DNA from: DATEMK01 sp035275625
GTDB taxonomy: Bacteria; Bacteroidota; Bacteroidia; AKYH767-A; OLB10
DNA: 35,532 bases
Direction: 5' to 3'
Assembly (NCBI GenBank): GCA_035275625.1
Contig: DATEMK010000593.1
Span: 1 to 35,532, forward strand
Of this stretch, positions 18,328-26,228 are shown in pieces. Both the position numbers and the translations under genes were made by a program. The notes beneath the pieces were generated by a model. It was not told where the DNA came from. It worked only from the letters and a program-made list of their open reading frames with translations, and searched no databases. How positions within the stretch are numbered: the stretch's first letter is position 1; every line of letters starts with the position of its first letter.

Positions 18328-20220
18328 ATGAAAATATTATTTCTTGAAGAAAAACAGTCGGAGATAAAACTCTACGAAGGTATCCTGGAAGATGCGCTGA
18401 TTGAATTTGAAGGACGTGCTGCAAAAACGGAAAATGAATTTATCAGGCATGTAAATCACTTTCATCCTGATATTATTATTTCGGGGTATTCGCTTTCAAA
18501 ATATAGCGTCAATGAGGCGTTGAAATACCTGGAAGACCAATCCCTGCTGATTCCCTTCGTATTTATTACCGGGAGCATATCAGAACAAATGGCGCGCAGT
18601 TATATACAAAAAGGTGTGGATGACTATGTGCCAAAATCCAACCTTTTTCATTTACCGGTAGTTATCCAAAATGCCATTGCAAAAAAAGCAGCCGAAAAAT
18701 CAAGTTATGAATCAGACTTGCTGCGCCAGATCAGTGAAGGAAAACTGCAGGTAATATTTGATAATAATCCTGACTGCATGTTTGAAATCGGCTTTCATGG
18801 CGAACTGATCAAAATGAATCCGGCCGCAATCCGGTTAATCGAAATAGAATCTCCGGTTAAATTGAAAAAAGCAACTATTTGGAGTTTCCTGGATAAAACG
18901 TATTTTAAAAAATTCAGATCCCAGCATGAAGGTGTTTGCAGGGGAAACAAGAGAGAGTTTACATTCAAATTTATCAGTTCGAAAGGAAACATTCATTTTA
19001 TTGAAGCAACTGATGTTCCCTTATTCAATTCCGAAAAACAGGTAACCTCCACGCTGCTGATCGGAAGAAATATGACGGAAAAAATTAAAACGGAGAAAGA
19101 ATTGCAGATTACCCGGTCTGATTTTAATGCGTTAATTGAGAATATTCCAAACAACGTGTGGTCTGTTGACAGGCAATACCGGCTTATTACTTTTAATAAC
19201 TACTACAGAGAGGTTTTTGAAAAAACATTTGGTGCAGAACCCAAACCGGGGGACAGCTTTGATAAATATATTCCTGAAGCGCAATTAGCTGAATTCAGAA
19301 TGAAGTGGATGGAATATTTTAACAGAGCTTTGAACGGGGAACACTTTTCAATTGAAACGGATTCTATAGTCTCCAGGGAAAATACGTATTCTCAAATTTC
19401 ATTTAACCCTATTCATTCAGGCAATGAAATTACAGGAATTTCCTGCATAAGCGTTGATATCACGCCCTTAAAAAAAATTAATGAGCAGCTGAAAACCAGT
19501 GAAGAGCTGTTCAGAAATTTAATTGAAAATTCGCCCATTGGAATTTATCAGACAGATGTAAATGGCAATTGTACTTTTGTCAATAAGAAATGGTGCGAAC
19601 TAACAGGCCTCACACAGGAGGAAGCAGCGGGTAAAGGCTGGGTAAATGCGCTTCATCCTGAAGATAAGGAGAGGATTTACGAACACTGGAATGATGCAGC
19701 AAAATATAAACAGGTATTTCGTGATGAATACCGCTATTTGTCGCGCAACAAAAAAGAAATATGGGTTTCAGTAAATGCTGTGATTAACAAAGATGCAAAT
19801 GGAAAAATCACAGGCTATATCGGTACAGTGGAAGACATTACTGAAATAAAAAAGAAAGAAAGCGAAAGGTCGGAAGCGGAAAAAAACTTTTACTATATTT
19901 TTGATAATTCACCCGATGTCATATATATTGAAGATGAAACCGGAACGGTCCTGAATGCAAATAAAGAAGCGTGCAGGTTTGAGGGATTATCGAGAGAAGA
20001 GCTGATCGGGATGAATATCTTAGACCTGGTGCCGAAAGAAAAAGGCAAGGAAATAATGGAGAATCATTTAAAACTTTTCAGGGAAGATAGATCAAAAGTG
20101 AAAAGCACCACCTGGAATAAAAACGGAAAAGAAATTCCCGTTGAAATTACCTCGAGAAGAATTATTTTTGACAATAAACCGGCATTATTATTACAGGAGC
20201 GTGCGATTTTAAATAATTAA
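18328..20220 (+). CDS. Orphan pseudo-receiver plus four-PAS signalling protein without kinase domain
   Basis: Cytosolic signalling protein, 630 aa. Seen: an N-terminal receiver-like domain (about 1-115) starting MKILFLEEKQ, with the FITGS strand and conserved Lys in DDYVPKSNL; then four PAS domains at about 128-250 (IFDNNPDCMFEIG), 253-385 (LIENIPNNVWSVD), 390-515 (LIENSPIGIYQTD, with a PAC motif GTVEDITEIKKK) and 520-630 (IFDNSPDVIYIED). In the receiver, the expected phospho-acceptor Asp in IIxSDY is Gly (DIIISGYSL, codon GGG), so canonical phosphorylation is not possible. The chain stops at the end of PAS4 (LLQERAILNN) with no HisKA/HATPase, GGDEF or other output, and no kinase remnant follows. 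An upstream TTG at 18298 is in frame but adds no domain. It is probably a sensory scaffold or a truncated hybrid kinase. Confidence 0.85.
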   Translation: MKILFLEEKQSEIKLYEGILEDALIEFEGRAAKTENEFIRHVNHFHPDIIISGYSLSKYSVNEALKYLEDQSLLIPFVFITGSISEQMARSYIQKGVDDYVPKSNLFHLPVVIQNAIAKKAAEKSSYESDLLRQISEGKLQVIFDNNPDCMFEIGFHGELIKMNPAAIRLIEIESPVKLKKATIWSFLDKTYFKKFRSQHEGVCRGNKREFTFKFISSKGNIHFIEATDVPLFNSEKQVTSTLLIGRNMTEKIKTEKELQITRSDFNALIENIPNNVWSVDRQYRLITFNNYYREVFEKTFGAEPKPGDSFDKYIPEAQLAEFRMKWMEYFNRALNGEHFSIETDSIVSRENTYSQISFNPIHSGNEITGISCISVDITPLKKINEQLKTSEELFRNLIENSPIGIYQTDVNGNCTFVNKKWCELTGLTQEEAAGKGWVNALHPEDKERIYEHWNDAAKYKQVFRDEYRYLSRNKKEIWVSVNAVINKDANGKITGYIGTVEDITEIKKKESERSEAEKNFYYIFDNSPDVIYIEDETGTVLNANKEACRFEGLSREELIGMNILDLVPKEKGKEIMENHLKLFREDRSKVKSTTWNKNGKEIPVEITSRRIIFDNKPALLLQERAILNN

Positions 20221-20256
20221 AAAAACTAAAAAATTCTGTAAAATCACCGGCAACTT

Positions 20257-20273
20257 CGGGAAAGCTTTTCCCG
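20257..20273 (+). terminator. Terminator-like hairpin after the PAS gene
   Basis: CGGGAAA and TTTCCCG form a 7-bp stem around a GCT loop, 36 bp after the stop codon. A T-run appears only about 25 bp later (from 20298), so intrinsic termination is possible but not textbook. The T-rich tract also lies just beyond the end of the convergent methyltransferase gene. Confidence 0.45.
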
Positions 20274-20351
20274 GGCAGGATAGGGGAGAAGCTATTCCTT
20301 TTTTTTATTTACTCGTTTCTTTTTTATTTTTTCTTTAAAGTACTTTTATTT

Positions 20352-21152
20352 CTACTTCAGACATGTATACATAAACCTTGAAAGTCGTCTTTCCAAAGAC
20401 AAAAGATATGTCGTTTGAAGAAACGCTTGCACCCCGTTGAACTTTTCTTCGTCTTCAAATTTCAATAAGCTTGATTTTCTTTTTTCTCTCGCATCATGCC
20501 ATTTGCGGGAAGAGGCAATAATATTATCCGTAACATCCCTGGCAACAATTTCCCGAAACCCTGATTCTTTCAGCAGCCGTTCATTTTCGCCTTTAGGAAC
20601 AAACAGGAAAAATCCGAGTGAACTTCGGATGGCGATTTCTTCATTAGTCAAAATCCCGGTAATTACAACCGCATCTGTAAATAGTAAACGGCCCGTTTTT
20701 TTCAGCACTCTCCTGAATTCTTTAAACACATTTTCTCTTGCTTTGAAATGATTTATTGAATCAATGCACACGATGGCATCAAATGTCCCGTCAGCAAACA
20801 GAAGTGATGAAGACGCATCCGCAACAGCAAATTCTATTTTGTCCGTAAGACCATTCTCCGCAGCTAATTTTGTTGCGTTTGCGACACCATTTTCATTAAT
20901 ATCCACTCCAACAAGCCGGCAACCCGTTTCTTTTACCATAAAGACAGCAGGACCACCCGAACCTGAAGCTACTTCCAGTACTTTTTGATTGGGTGACAGA
21001 TGCATCAGTGAAAAAAAGTTCCGGTATTCGTCAGCAGTCAGCCAACTGGTCTGTCCAATATCTTCTCCATAAGTTTCCTTTCTTATTTCTCCGTATAAAA
21101 CTTCAGCGTAATTCTTGTAGGTATCGTAGAATAGTTCAACCTTTGATGTCAT
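20352..21152 (-). CDS. Class I SAM-dependent methyltransferase
   Basis: Small-molecule type methyltransferase, 266 aa, a usual size. Seen: motif I VLEVASGSGGPAVF near residue 59, the acidic SAM-binding residue in LVGVDIN, motif II/III EFAVADASSS and DAIVCIDSINHF, and RRVLKKTGRLLFTD. The N-terminal YDTYKNYAEVLYG with GQTSWLTADEYRNFF resembles sarcosine/glycine- or sterol-type methyltransferases; the substrate is not decidable. It is the last minus-strand gene of the repeat-separated array. The DNA just upstream of its ATG (about 21178-21210) matches the upstream DNA of the GNAT gene (26936-26968), and repeat copy A lies 71 bp further out. I found no repeat copy after its 3' end, so it may be the edge of the array. 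Confidence 0.87.
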   Translation of the reverse strand: MTSKVELFYDTYKNYAEVLYGEIRKETYGEDIGQTSWLTADEYRNFFSLMHLSPNQKVLEVASGSGGPAVFMVKETGCRLVGVDINENGVANATKLAAENGLTDKIEFAVADASSSLLFADGTFDAIVCIDSINHFKARENVFKEFRRVLKKTGRLLFTDAVVITGILTNEEIAIRSSLGFFLFVPKGENERLLKESGFREIVARDVTDNIIASSRKWHDAREKRKSSLLKFEDEEKFNGVQAFLQTTYLLSLERRLSRFMYTCLK

Positions 21153-21223
21153 GATGCTAATTTATTTTTTTAAGTTCATTTCTTTCAATCACTTTCAAGT
21201 TAGCACTGCGCCAAGCATGATTG

Positions 21224-21447
21224 ATAACGAAGAAGGGAGGACATACAGCCAATGGCTGTATGAGCCAACCTTGTGTGCCAGCGAAGTAAAAAAAGAAGGG
21301 TTTTCCCGCCCGAACGTGCCCGTTTGGTACGGGCGGGGAAGCTCAACTCTTTGTTTACCTTTCAAAACTTGTCCCGCCCTTCAGCGGGAGCCTTTCTTTT
21401 TTTACCTGCCTGCCTGCCGGCAGGTTTCTTTTAATCTGATTGTTAGC
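21224..21447. repeat. Structured intergenic repeat, copy A
   Basis: Begins with ATAACGAAGAAGGGAGG, then stem 1 CATACAGCC / GGCTGTATG (21242-21262, 3-nt loop), then AGTAAAAAAAGAAGGG, a stem CCCGCCCG / CGGGCGGG (21305-21337), CCCGC / GCGGG, CCTGCCGGCAGG (21413-21424) and GGTTTCTTTTAATC. It ends in GTTAG, overlapping the stop codon of the 80-aa gene. Read on the minus strand, the GC-rich stem is followed by CCTTCTTTTTTTAC, so it may also terminate transcription. Confidence 0.75.
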
Positions 21448-21685
21448 GGTGGTATTTTTTAATTAGTTCGCAATATTGTCTTAAGGTTGCTTCAATTACA
21501 TGAGATATTCCCCAAATTCTTTGGTTCACATCCACCCATTCAATTGTCTTCTCAAATTCTTGCGTTTTATAAAATTTTGAATAGTTGCTATTGCTTTCAA
21601 ATAAGGCAATGTTACAATTGTCAATAATAAAATTCTCCACTTCAAATTCGTTTGAATTTATTTTTTCTGTTGTCGAGTCATACAT
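21443..21685 (-). CDS. Small protein of unknown function (80 aa)
   Basis: No recognised family. Acidic N-terminal half (EKINSNEFEVENFIIDNCNIALFES) and a helical C-terminal half (WGISHVIEATLRQYCELIKKYHR). No signal peptide or membrane segment. It begins 14 bp after the stop of the HEPN-like gene, so the two are probably co-transcribed in one cassette. Its TAA stop lies inside the boundary of repeat copy A, as expected if the repeat is the recombination or termination site of this cassette. A toxin-antitoxin or other two-part module with its neighbour is possible but only by arrangement. Confidence 0.55.
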   Translation of the reverse strand: MYDSTTEKINSNEFEVENFIIDNCNIALFESNSNYSKFYKTQEFEKTIEWVDVNQRIWGISHVIEATLRQYCELIKKYHR

Positions 21686-21699
21686 TGCTGCTTTACCTT

Positions 21700-22053
21700 T
21701 TATTTTATTTTATTTGGAAAAAACGTTTTTACATGAAAGTTTGTTACCCTTAACTCTTTGAAAAAATAAAGGAGAGGTAAGTCTGTGTTATCTATTGTAA
21801 TGGCTGGAAATTGATTTTTGAGCATTTCACTAATAGAAACCAATTCGGTTAATGCTGCTCTCAGATGAGCTTTTTCAGAAAAGTCAGGATATTTTTTATC
21901 TTGTTTTGAACCATTAAATAGTCCACAACCATATATTCTTTCTGAAATTTCACCAAGGTCTTTAAGTTCAGGAAATTCTTGAAATGGATCACATTTCAAA
22001 ACTCCTGTTATGTTAGAAATCTGTGGAAGTTTATTAAGATCTAAAATCGTCAT
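21700..22053 (-). CDS. Small HEPN-like protein (117 aa), unknown function
   Basis: Not firmly recognised. The chain is helical and contains HLRAALTELVSISEMLK and then PLLYFFKELRVTNFHV, where RVTNFH fits the R-x4-H motif of HEPN proteins, some of which are RNases in defence or toxin-antitoxin systems. I chose the ATG at 22053 (MTILDLNKLPQ). The frame is open to an ATG at 22119, but that start overlaps the upstream T9SS gene by 14 bp, and the stretch in between contains a repeat-core-like sequence. The next gene begins 14 bp after its stop. The HEPN assignment rests on one motif and overall layout. Confidence 0.6.
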   Translation of the reverse strand: MTILDLNKLPQISNITGVLKCDPFQEFPELKDLGEISERIYGCGLFNGSKQDKKYPDFSEKAHLRAALTELVSISEMLKNQFPAITIDNTDLPLLYFFKELRVTNFHVKTFFPNKIK

Positions 22054-22065
22054 TTTAATCTTTGT

Positions 22066-22081
22066 GTTATGCGAATACCCG
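22066..22081 (+). repeat. Inverted partial copy of the repeat core
   Basis: GTTATGCGAATACCCG on the plus strand nearly matches the minus-strand core at copy B (GTTATGCGAAACCCG, 23717-23731), that is, in opposite orientation. It lies between the T9SS propeller gene and the HEPN-like gene, where a cassette boundary would be expected, without any of the hairpins. The match is short, so chance is possible. Confidence 0.3.
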
Positions 22082-22105
22082 ACTGTGTCTATGAAACTAT
22101 GACGT

Positions 22106-23644
22106 TCAATTCTCTTCAATAATTAATTTCTTGCAGTAACTCTTTTTTCCGTCAAATGCTTTAACAAAGTAAATTCCTGACGGAATATTTTTAAGATTAA
22201 TTTCCGTTTTTGATGGAGAGTAAATTAAGTCTCTAAAAATATTTTCACCAATTATATTGTAAATCTCAATTTCGCCTTTTAGAAACTCAGCGGAAAATGA
22301 AATTGAAAATTTTCCTGAGGAAGGATTAGGAGAAATGAGCAATGAAGAATTACTTAAGGTTTCATTTAACCCTAAGGTACAAAGGTCGGTGATGATACCT
22401 CCACTATTAACTGCATAACCTGGATTATCTACAGTTATAATTAGATTTGTTACCAATGATGAAACAGAGATTACTGTTGTGGCAGGTGAAGTAACAACTG
22501 TTGGCGCATTCATCTCATTGCAACCGCTTACTCCATTTGAATCAGTTTTTATTAGATAAATATATACAGATGAAAAATTTATTTGGGCATACCCTACTGC
22601 AATATATCCACCATCCTTCGCTTGAATTGCAGAACTTATTTCGTCAGGTCCCGATACATTAAACACTTTTGACCAAATAAGATTTCCAATGCTATCAAAC
22701 TTAATTAAATAAGCATCACCATCGCCTGCCCCATATGTGGAGTGCCCTGCACTCAAAATATAACCACCATCGAAAGTTTGCTTGGCAGTAAAGAAGCCAA
22801 GCGCACCTGTTCCATCATATTGTTTTGACCAAAGCAAGTTTCCGATTGAATCGGTTTTTATTAAAAGTCCATTTTGATTCCATGTCCAACAATTAATAAT
22901 AAATCCACTATCTGCTGTTTGTTGAACAGATTCAGGACGCTCGGCTAAACCCGAATCATACATTTTTTCCCAAAGAGGATTTCCAATGCTATCAGTCTTG
23001 ACTAAATGAACATTAGCGTCTGCAGCGCCAAAATTTTCAGTCATTCCAGTAAAAATAAAACCACCATCTAATGTTTGTTGAACAGAATGTCCAATCTCAG
23101 CAATAGTTCCTTGGTATTCTTTTGTCCAAAGTACATTTCCGTCAGCATCTGTTCTTATTAAATCACTCATGCCTCCACAAATAATGTATCCACTGTCTTT
23201 TGTTTGTTGAACAGAATATGCATAAAAATCATTTACCGAATTATATCGTTTTGTCCAAAGTGTATCTCCCAAAGAATCAGTTTTAATTAAAAAGGGAGTT
23301 TCTTTAAACCCTCCTGCATTTAAAGTAGTACCAACAATAATGTAACCACCATCATAGGTTTGTTGAATACCATGACCACGATCAGTTTGTAGTCCACCAT
23401 AAGTCTTAGTCCAAAGTGTATCACCGAGCGAATCCATTTTAAGTAAAAAAACATCATGATTGTTAGCTGGAGAAGGAAGAAAAGTCAATCCTGTAATAAT
23501 ATATCCATCGTCAGTTGTTTGTTGAATTGATGTACCCCATCCATTATCAATAACCTTATAACCTTTCTGAAAAACTACTTGAGCAATTGTTAAATTGGTT
23601 AAGCTAAACATCCAGATTAGTAATATTAAAAGAGAATTTCGCAT
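22106..23644 (-). CDS. T9SS-secreted seven-bladed propeller protein
   Basis: Secreted or surface protein, 512 aa. Seen: signal peptide to about residue 21 (LTNLTIAQ); seven units with the pattern GxSVQQTxDGGYIIxG and LIKTDSIGNxLWxKxY from about 35 to 385, enough for one seven-bladed propeller; a linker with CNEMNAPTVVTSPATTVISVSS; and a T9SS sorting domain from about 435 with LLISPNPSSGKFSI and IPSGIYFVKAF. This propeller family differs from the DFDPG type in the giant operons. Repeat copy B lies upstream, 82 bp from the ATG. Finding T9SS cargo inside a repeat-separated array is unusual. Confidence 0.88.
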   Translation of the reverse strand: MRNSLLILLIWMFSLTNLTIAQVVFQKGYKVIDNGWGTSIQQTTDDGYIITGLTFLPSPANNHDVFLLKMDSLGDTLWTKTYGGLQTDRGHGIQQTYDGGYIIVGTTLNAGGFKETPFLIKTDSLGDTLWTKRYNSVNDFYAYSVQQTKDSGYIICGGMSDLIRTDADGNVLWTKEYQGTIAEIGHSVQQTLDGGFIFTGMTENFGAADANVHLVKTDSIGNPLWEKMYDSGLAERPESVQQTADSGFIINCWTWNQNGLLIKTDSIGNLLWSKQYDGTGALGFFTAKQTFDGGYILSAGHSTYGAGDGDAYLIKFDSIGNLIWSKVFNVSGPDEISSAIQAKDGGYIAVGYAQINFSSVYIYLIKTDSNGVSGCNEMNAPTVVTSPATTVISVSSLVTNLIITVDNPGYAVNSGGIITDLCTLGLNETLSNSSLLISPNPSSGKFSISFSAEFLKGEIEIYNIIGENIFRDLIYSPSKTEINLKNIPSGIYFVKAFDGKKSYCKKLIIEEN

Positions 23645-23726
23645 TTTAACTTTGAAAATTTCTGCTTGTTTCTTGCATTCTGTTTGAATTCGCTTTACAG
23701 TTCAATTGAAGCGATACGGGTTTCGC

Positions 23727-23976
23727 ATAACGAAGAAGGGAGGACAAACAGCCAGTGGCTGTTTGAGCCAGCTTGTGTAAAGCCAGAAGTAAAAAAAGAA
23801 GGGTTTTCCCGCCCGAACGTACCGTTCGGTACGGGCGGGAATGCTCTCATGTTTAATTACGCTACTCTGTTTATTATTTGCACTCACTTCGTTTACCTCT
23901 CAAAACTTGTCCCGGCCTTCAGCGGGAGCCCTTCTTTTTTTACCTGCCTGCCTGCCGGCAGGTTTCTTTTAATCTT
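23727..23976. repeat. Structured intergenic repeat, copy B (longest)
   Basis: Contains ATAACGAAGAAGGGAGG; stem 1 CAAACAGCC / GGCTGTTTG (23745-23765); a perfect 15-bp inverted pair GTAAAAAAAGAAGGG (23789-23803) and CCCTTCTTTTTTTAC (23929-23943) enclosing a stem TCCCGCCCG / CGGGCGGGA (23807-23840); then CCTGCCGGCAGG and GGTTTCTTTTAATC. Stem 1 differs from copy A by a compensated base-pair change (T-A to A-T). Relative to the others it has about 30 extra bases near 23845-23880. Confidence 0.75.
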
Positions 23977-24017
23977 ATATATCAGCCGTTTTTTTCCCGG
24001 TGCGAAGTCATGCCGTC

Positions 24018-24914
24018 TCAATCTTTCACGACTTTTCCTTTCTTGTACAAACCATTTCTGTCTTGCACTTCGTAAAGATACAAACCCTTTGAAAGTTGTT
24101 CTGTGTTTAGCGAAACAGAATTTATAAACTGTTGTTGTAATAATTTTCTTGAAGCAATGTCATAAAGAATAATTTCTGAACGCTCTTTATTATTAACTGT
24201 GAAATTTAATTTATCTGAAAAAGGATTAGGATAAATTGTTGTGAAATGATTTTCAGGATAAATATTTTCCACATCCGTTATGAGTTCGCAAATAGTGTTT
24301 GTATCAGGATAAAGTGTCATTCCATTCTGTGTGAAACAGGTAAGTGAATATTCTGGCCAGTCTGGAAAACAACTCGGAGAAAGTTCAATCAATCCGTAAG
24401 TTGAACCGATGCCCTCAATTAAACTAATATTATAACATTGATTTATATTCCACCTTTTGCGGTAATCACTTCCTACTAAAACAGAATCAATGGATTGAAC
24501 AGTATCCTGAGGGAAAGCTATTGATTCAAGAAACCCCTTTACCGTATCTCCCACCTGCATGTTAAAATCATAAAGCAATTCTTCCGTGCTGCTTGATGGC
24601 GGAACATAAAATACTTTTTTGTTTGCGGTATCCTGCCGGACAGAACCTTTATAGCCGGTAGAAATTCCACCGCCACATGTGCCGGTTGATAGAAGAAACG
24701 GTGTATTCAGCTGATGATATACCTGGCTGTTTATTACTGTATCTCCTGAAATAGTTATTGAATAATAATTATCACTGGTTCCAAAAGGAAAACAATAGTT
24801 TAGAAAATGATAATTCCATATGGCTGAAGAATCTGGAAACGGATGATAAAATGATGTCTGCGATTTTGCTGTCAGTGTCGTTAGTGTTGCAACAATAAGT
24901 AGAAGTTTTTTCAT
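24018..24914 (-). CDS. T9SS-secreted protein of unknown function (298 aa)
   Basis: Seen: signal peptide MKKLLLIVATLTTLTAKSQ; a globular middle domain with SSAIWNYHFLNYC, YYSITISGDTVINSQVYHQL, and YDFNMQVGDTV, where the 'GDT...I/V...YxKL' style is common to a large Bacteroidota cargo family with this length; six Cys residues, some likely paired; and a sorting domain from about 220 with TTIYPNPFSDKLNFTV and LSKGLYLYEVQD. The middle domain has no catalytic motif I recognise. It is a single-gene unit of the array: repeat copy B lies 41 bp after its stop and copy C 53 bp before its start. Confidence 0.85.
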   Translation of the reverse strand: MKKLLLIVATLTTLTAKSQTSFYHPFPDSSAIWNYHFLNYCFPFGTSDNYYSITISGDTVINSQVYHQLNTPFLLSTGTCGGGISTGYKGSVRQDTANKKVFYVPPSSSTEELLYDFNMQVGDTVKGFLESIAFPQDTVQSIDSVLVGSDYRKRWNINQCYNISLIEGIGSTYGLIELSPSCFPDWPEYSLTCFTQNGMTLYPDTNTICELITDVENIYPENHFTTIYPNPFSDKLNFTVNNKERSEIILYDIASRKLLQQQFINSVSLNTEQLSKGLYLYEVQDRNGLYKKGKVVKD

Positions 24915-24967
24915 GGTTTTCTTTTTTGAGTTAGCATTATCGTTTGTTCGAAGCGTTAAAATTGCGC

Positions 24968-25232
24968 ATAACGAAGAAGGGAGGGCATCCGCCTGAGGCG
25001 GATGAGCCAGCTTGTGTGCAAAGAGAAGTAAAAAAAGAAGGGATTTCCCGCCCGAACTTGTACGTTCGGGCGGGAAAGCTCAACTCTTTGTTTACCTCTC
25101 AAAACCATTCTTTTTTTTACCTGCCGGCAGGCAGGTTTCTTTTAATCTCGATGTTATACGCATACTCTACTCTTCCCACGAAGCATAACTGTTGGAAGTC
25201 CGCACAAAAATTTGTTAGATGTTCGCCTCATT
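24968..25232. repeat. Structured intergenic repeat, copy C, with nested insert
   Basis: Begins ATAACGAAGAAGGGAGGG, with stem 1 CATCCGCC / GGCGGATG (24986-25004), then GAAG (25025-25028). A palindrome-rich segment follows, including a perfect 14-bp stem TTTCCCGCCCGAAC / GTTCGGGCGGGAAA (25044-25077, 6-nt loop) and CCTGCCGGCAGG, up to a second GAAG (25180-25183). The sequence then resumes as in copy D: ATAACTGTTGGAAGTCCGC and TTGTTAGATGTTCG. On the minus strand the 14-bp stem is followed by ATCCCTTCTTTTTTTAC, a good intrinsic terminator for the lipoprotein gene 8 bp away. Confidence 0.75.
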
Positions 25233-25240
25233 ATCATTTG

Positions 25241-26158
25241 TCAGTTACGATTTACAAGCCAATGAATAATATTCAATGCAAGTTTCTTGTTATCTGGATT
25301 AACACTCATCCCAAACTTTGAATTATCTCTGTCAAGTTGAGCAGAAAGCATAGCCGCCTCTCCCAATACAATCACTTTGCCTTTACCATATTTTAATGCA
25401 AGTCCTTGAGACCTTCCTTTAGCAGATTGTGGATTGTCAAATGTTACATTTACTCTTGTGTCATTGCCATCTTTTATAACTTCTGTTTTAGGTGACAAAT
25501 CATACGCAACATCTGATAAATTCAAAAACGAAATGCAACTGTCGCTACATTTAATTGACTGTCCTGTAAATGTTATTACCTTGTCTATTCCTTTTGTAAT
25601 CTCACAATCTGCAAGTAATTTATTTTCTCTGGAAAATTCTAATTGACTTTCATCTGTTGATGACTTGTCGTGATAAACGCTGTCTTGCACCATTCCTTTT
25701 TGCATTTCCACTCCAAATTTATTTGCAAGTAATTCAACTGCTGAACCCATCGGGAAATGGTCTGCTATTAAAAGCAATGAACCGCCATTGTTTACCCACT
25801 CTTGAATTGAGTTACACTCTTGCCCGGTGAAAGCCGGTGTATCATTTAAGTCACCTGTTCCTCTTGCATTTGAGATAATATAAATGTCAAACCCTGATAA
25901 AACTTCGCTTGTAATTTGTTTGGTAGTTGCCACTAACTCGCAACCGTCATTTTTAATCAGAGTTGCAAATGGCTGGTACGTCCCTGTGGTTTTGTGGATA
26001 TTATTGTGGCCTTCGTCAAACAAAACCTTTGGTCTGTTGGCTGAATAAGTTGGATTAGCAACACTCACATCAAAATCATTATCTGCCATTGCTAAAGGTC
26101 TTTCACTGCAAGAGGAAAACAAACTTGCGGAAATCAAAATCAGAATTAAGTTTTTCAT
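25241..26158 (-). CDS. DUF4350-like lipoprotein
   Basis: Predicted membrane-anchored lipoprotein. Seen: signal peptide with lipobox LFSSC within MKNLILILISASLFSSC; then a Rossmann-like domain of the DUF4350 / glutamine-amidotransferase-like fold with KVLFDEGHNNIHKTTG, FDIYIISNARG, SIQEWVNNGGSLLLIADHFPMG, and GKGKVIVLGEAAMLSAQL. No catalytic Cys-His-Glu triad of a true amidotransferase is evident, so it is probably binding or structural. An ATG six codons upstream (26176) is in frame, but the ATG at 26158 gives the normal signal-peptide length. It is a single-gene unit in the array between copies C and D. The substrate is unknown. Confidence 0.75.
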   Translation of the reverse strand: MKNLILILISASLFSSCSERPLAMADNDFDVSVANPTYSANRPKVLFDEGHNNIHKTTGTYQPFATLIKNDGCELVATTKQITSEVLSGFDIYIISNARGTGDLNDTPAFTGQECNSIQEWVNNGGSLLLIADHFPMGSAVELLANKFGVEMQKGMVQDSVYHDKSSTDESQLEFSRENKLLADCEITKGIDKVITFTGQSIKCSDSCISFLNLSDVAYDLSPKTEVIKDGNDTRVNVTFDNPQSAKGRSQGLALKYGKGKVIVLGEAAMLSAQLDRDNSKFGMSVNPDNKKLALNIIHWLVNRN

Positions 26159-26228
26159 TTTTATAAAGTGCTTCACTGTTTATTTCATGCAGTCAGTTTG
26201 GAATTAAGTTGTCGCCCAAGAGTTGCAT

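Noticed and set aside
21151..21462. Plus-strand ORF of 103 aa over repeat copy A, with similar ORFs at 23666-24127 and 24944-25321 sharing EVKKEGFSRPNVP-type peptides
   Set aside because: The shared peptide is simply the translation of the repeat (GAAGTAAAAAAAGAAGGG and the GC stem). The ORFs begin and end differently, have no fold or start signals, and run through hairpins. They are repeat artefacts that may appear in databases as hypothetical proteins.
22054..22119. Longer start (ATG at 22119) for the HEPN-like gene
   Set aside because: It overlaps the upstream T9SS coding sequence by 14 bp and crosses the repeat-core-like sequence. The ATG at 22053 gives a clean start.
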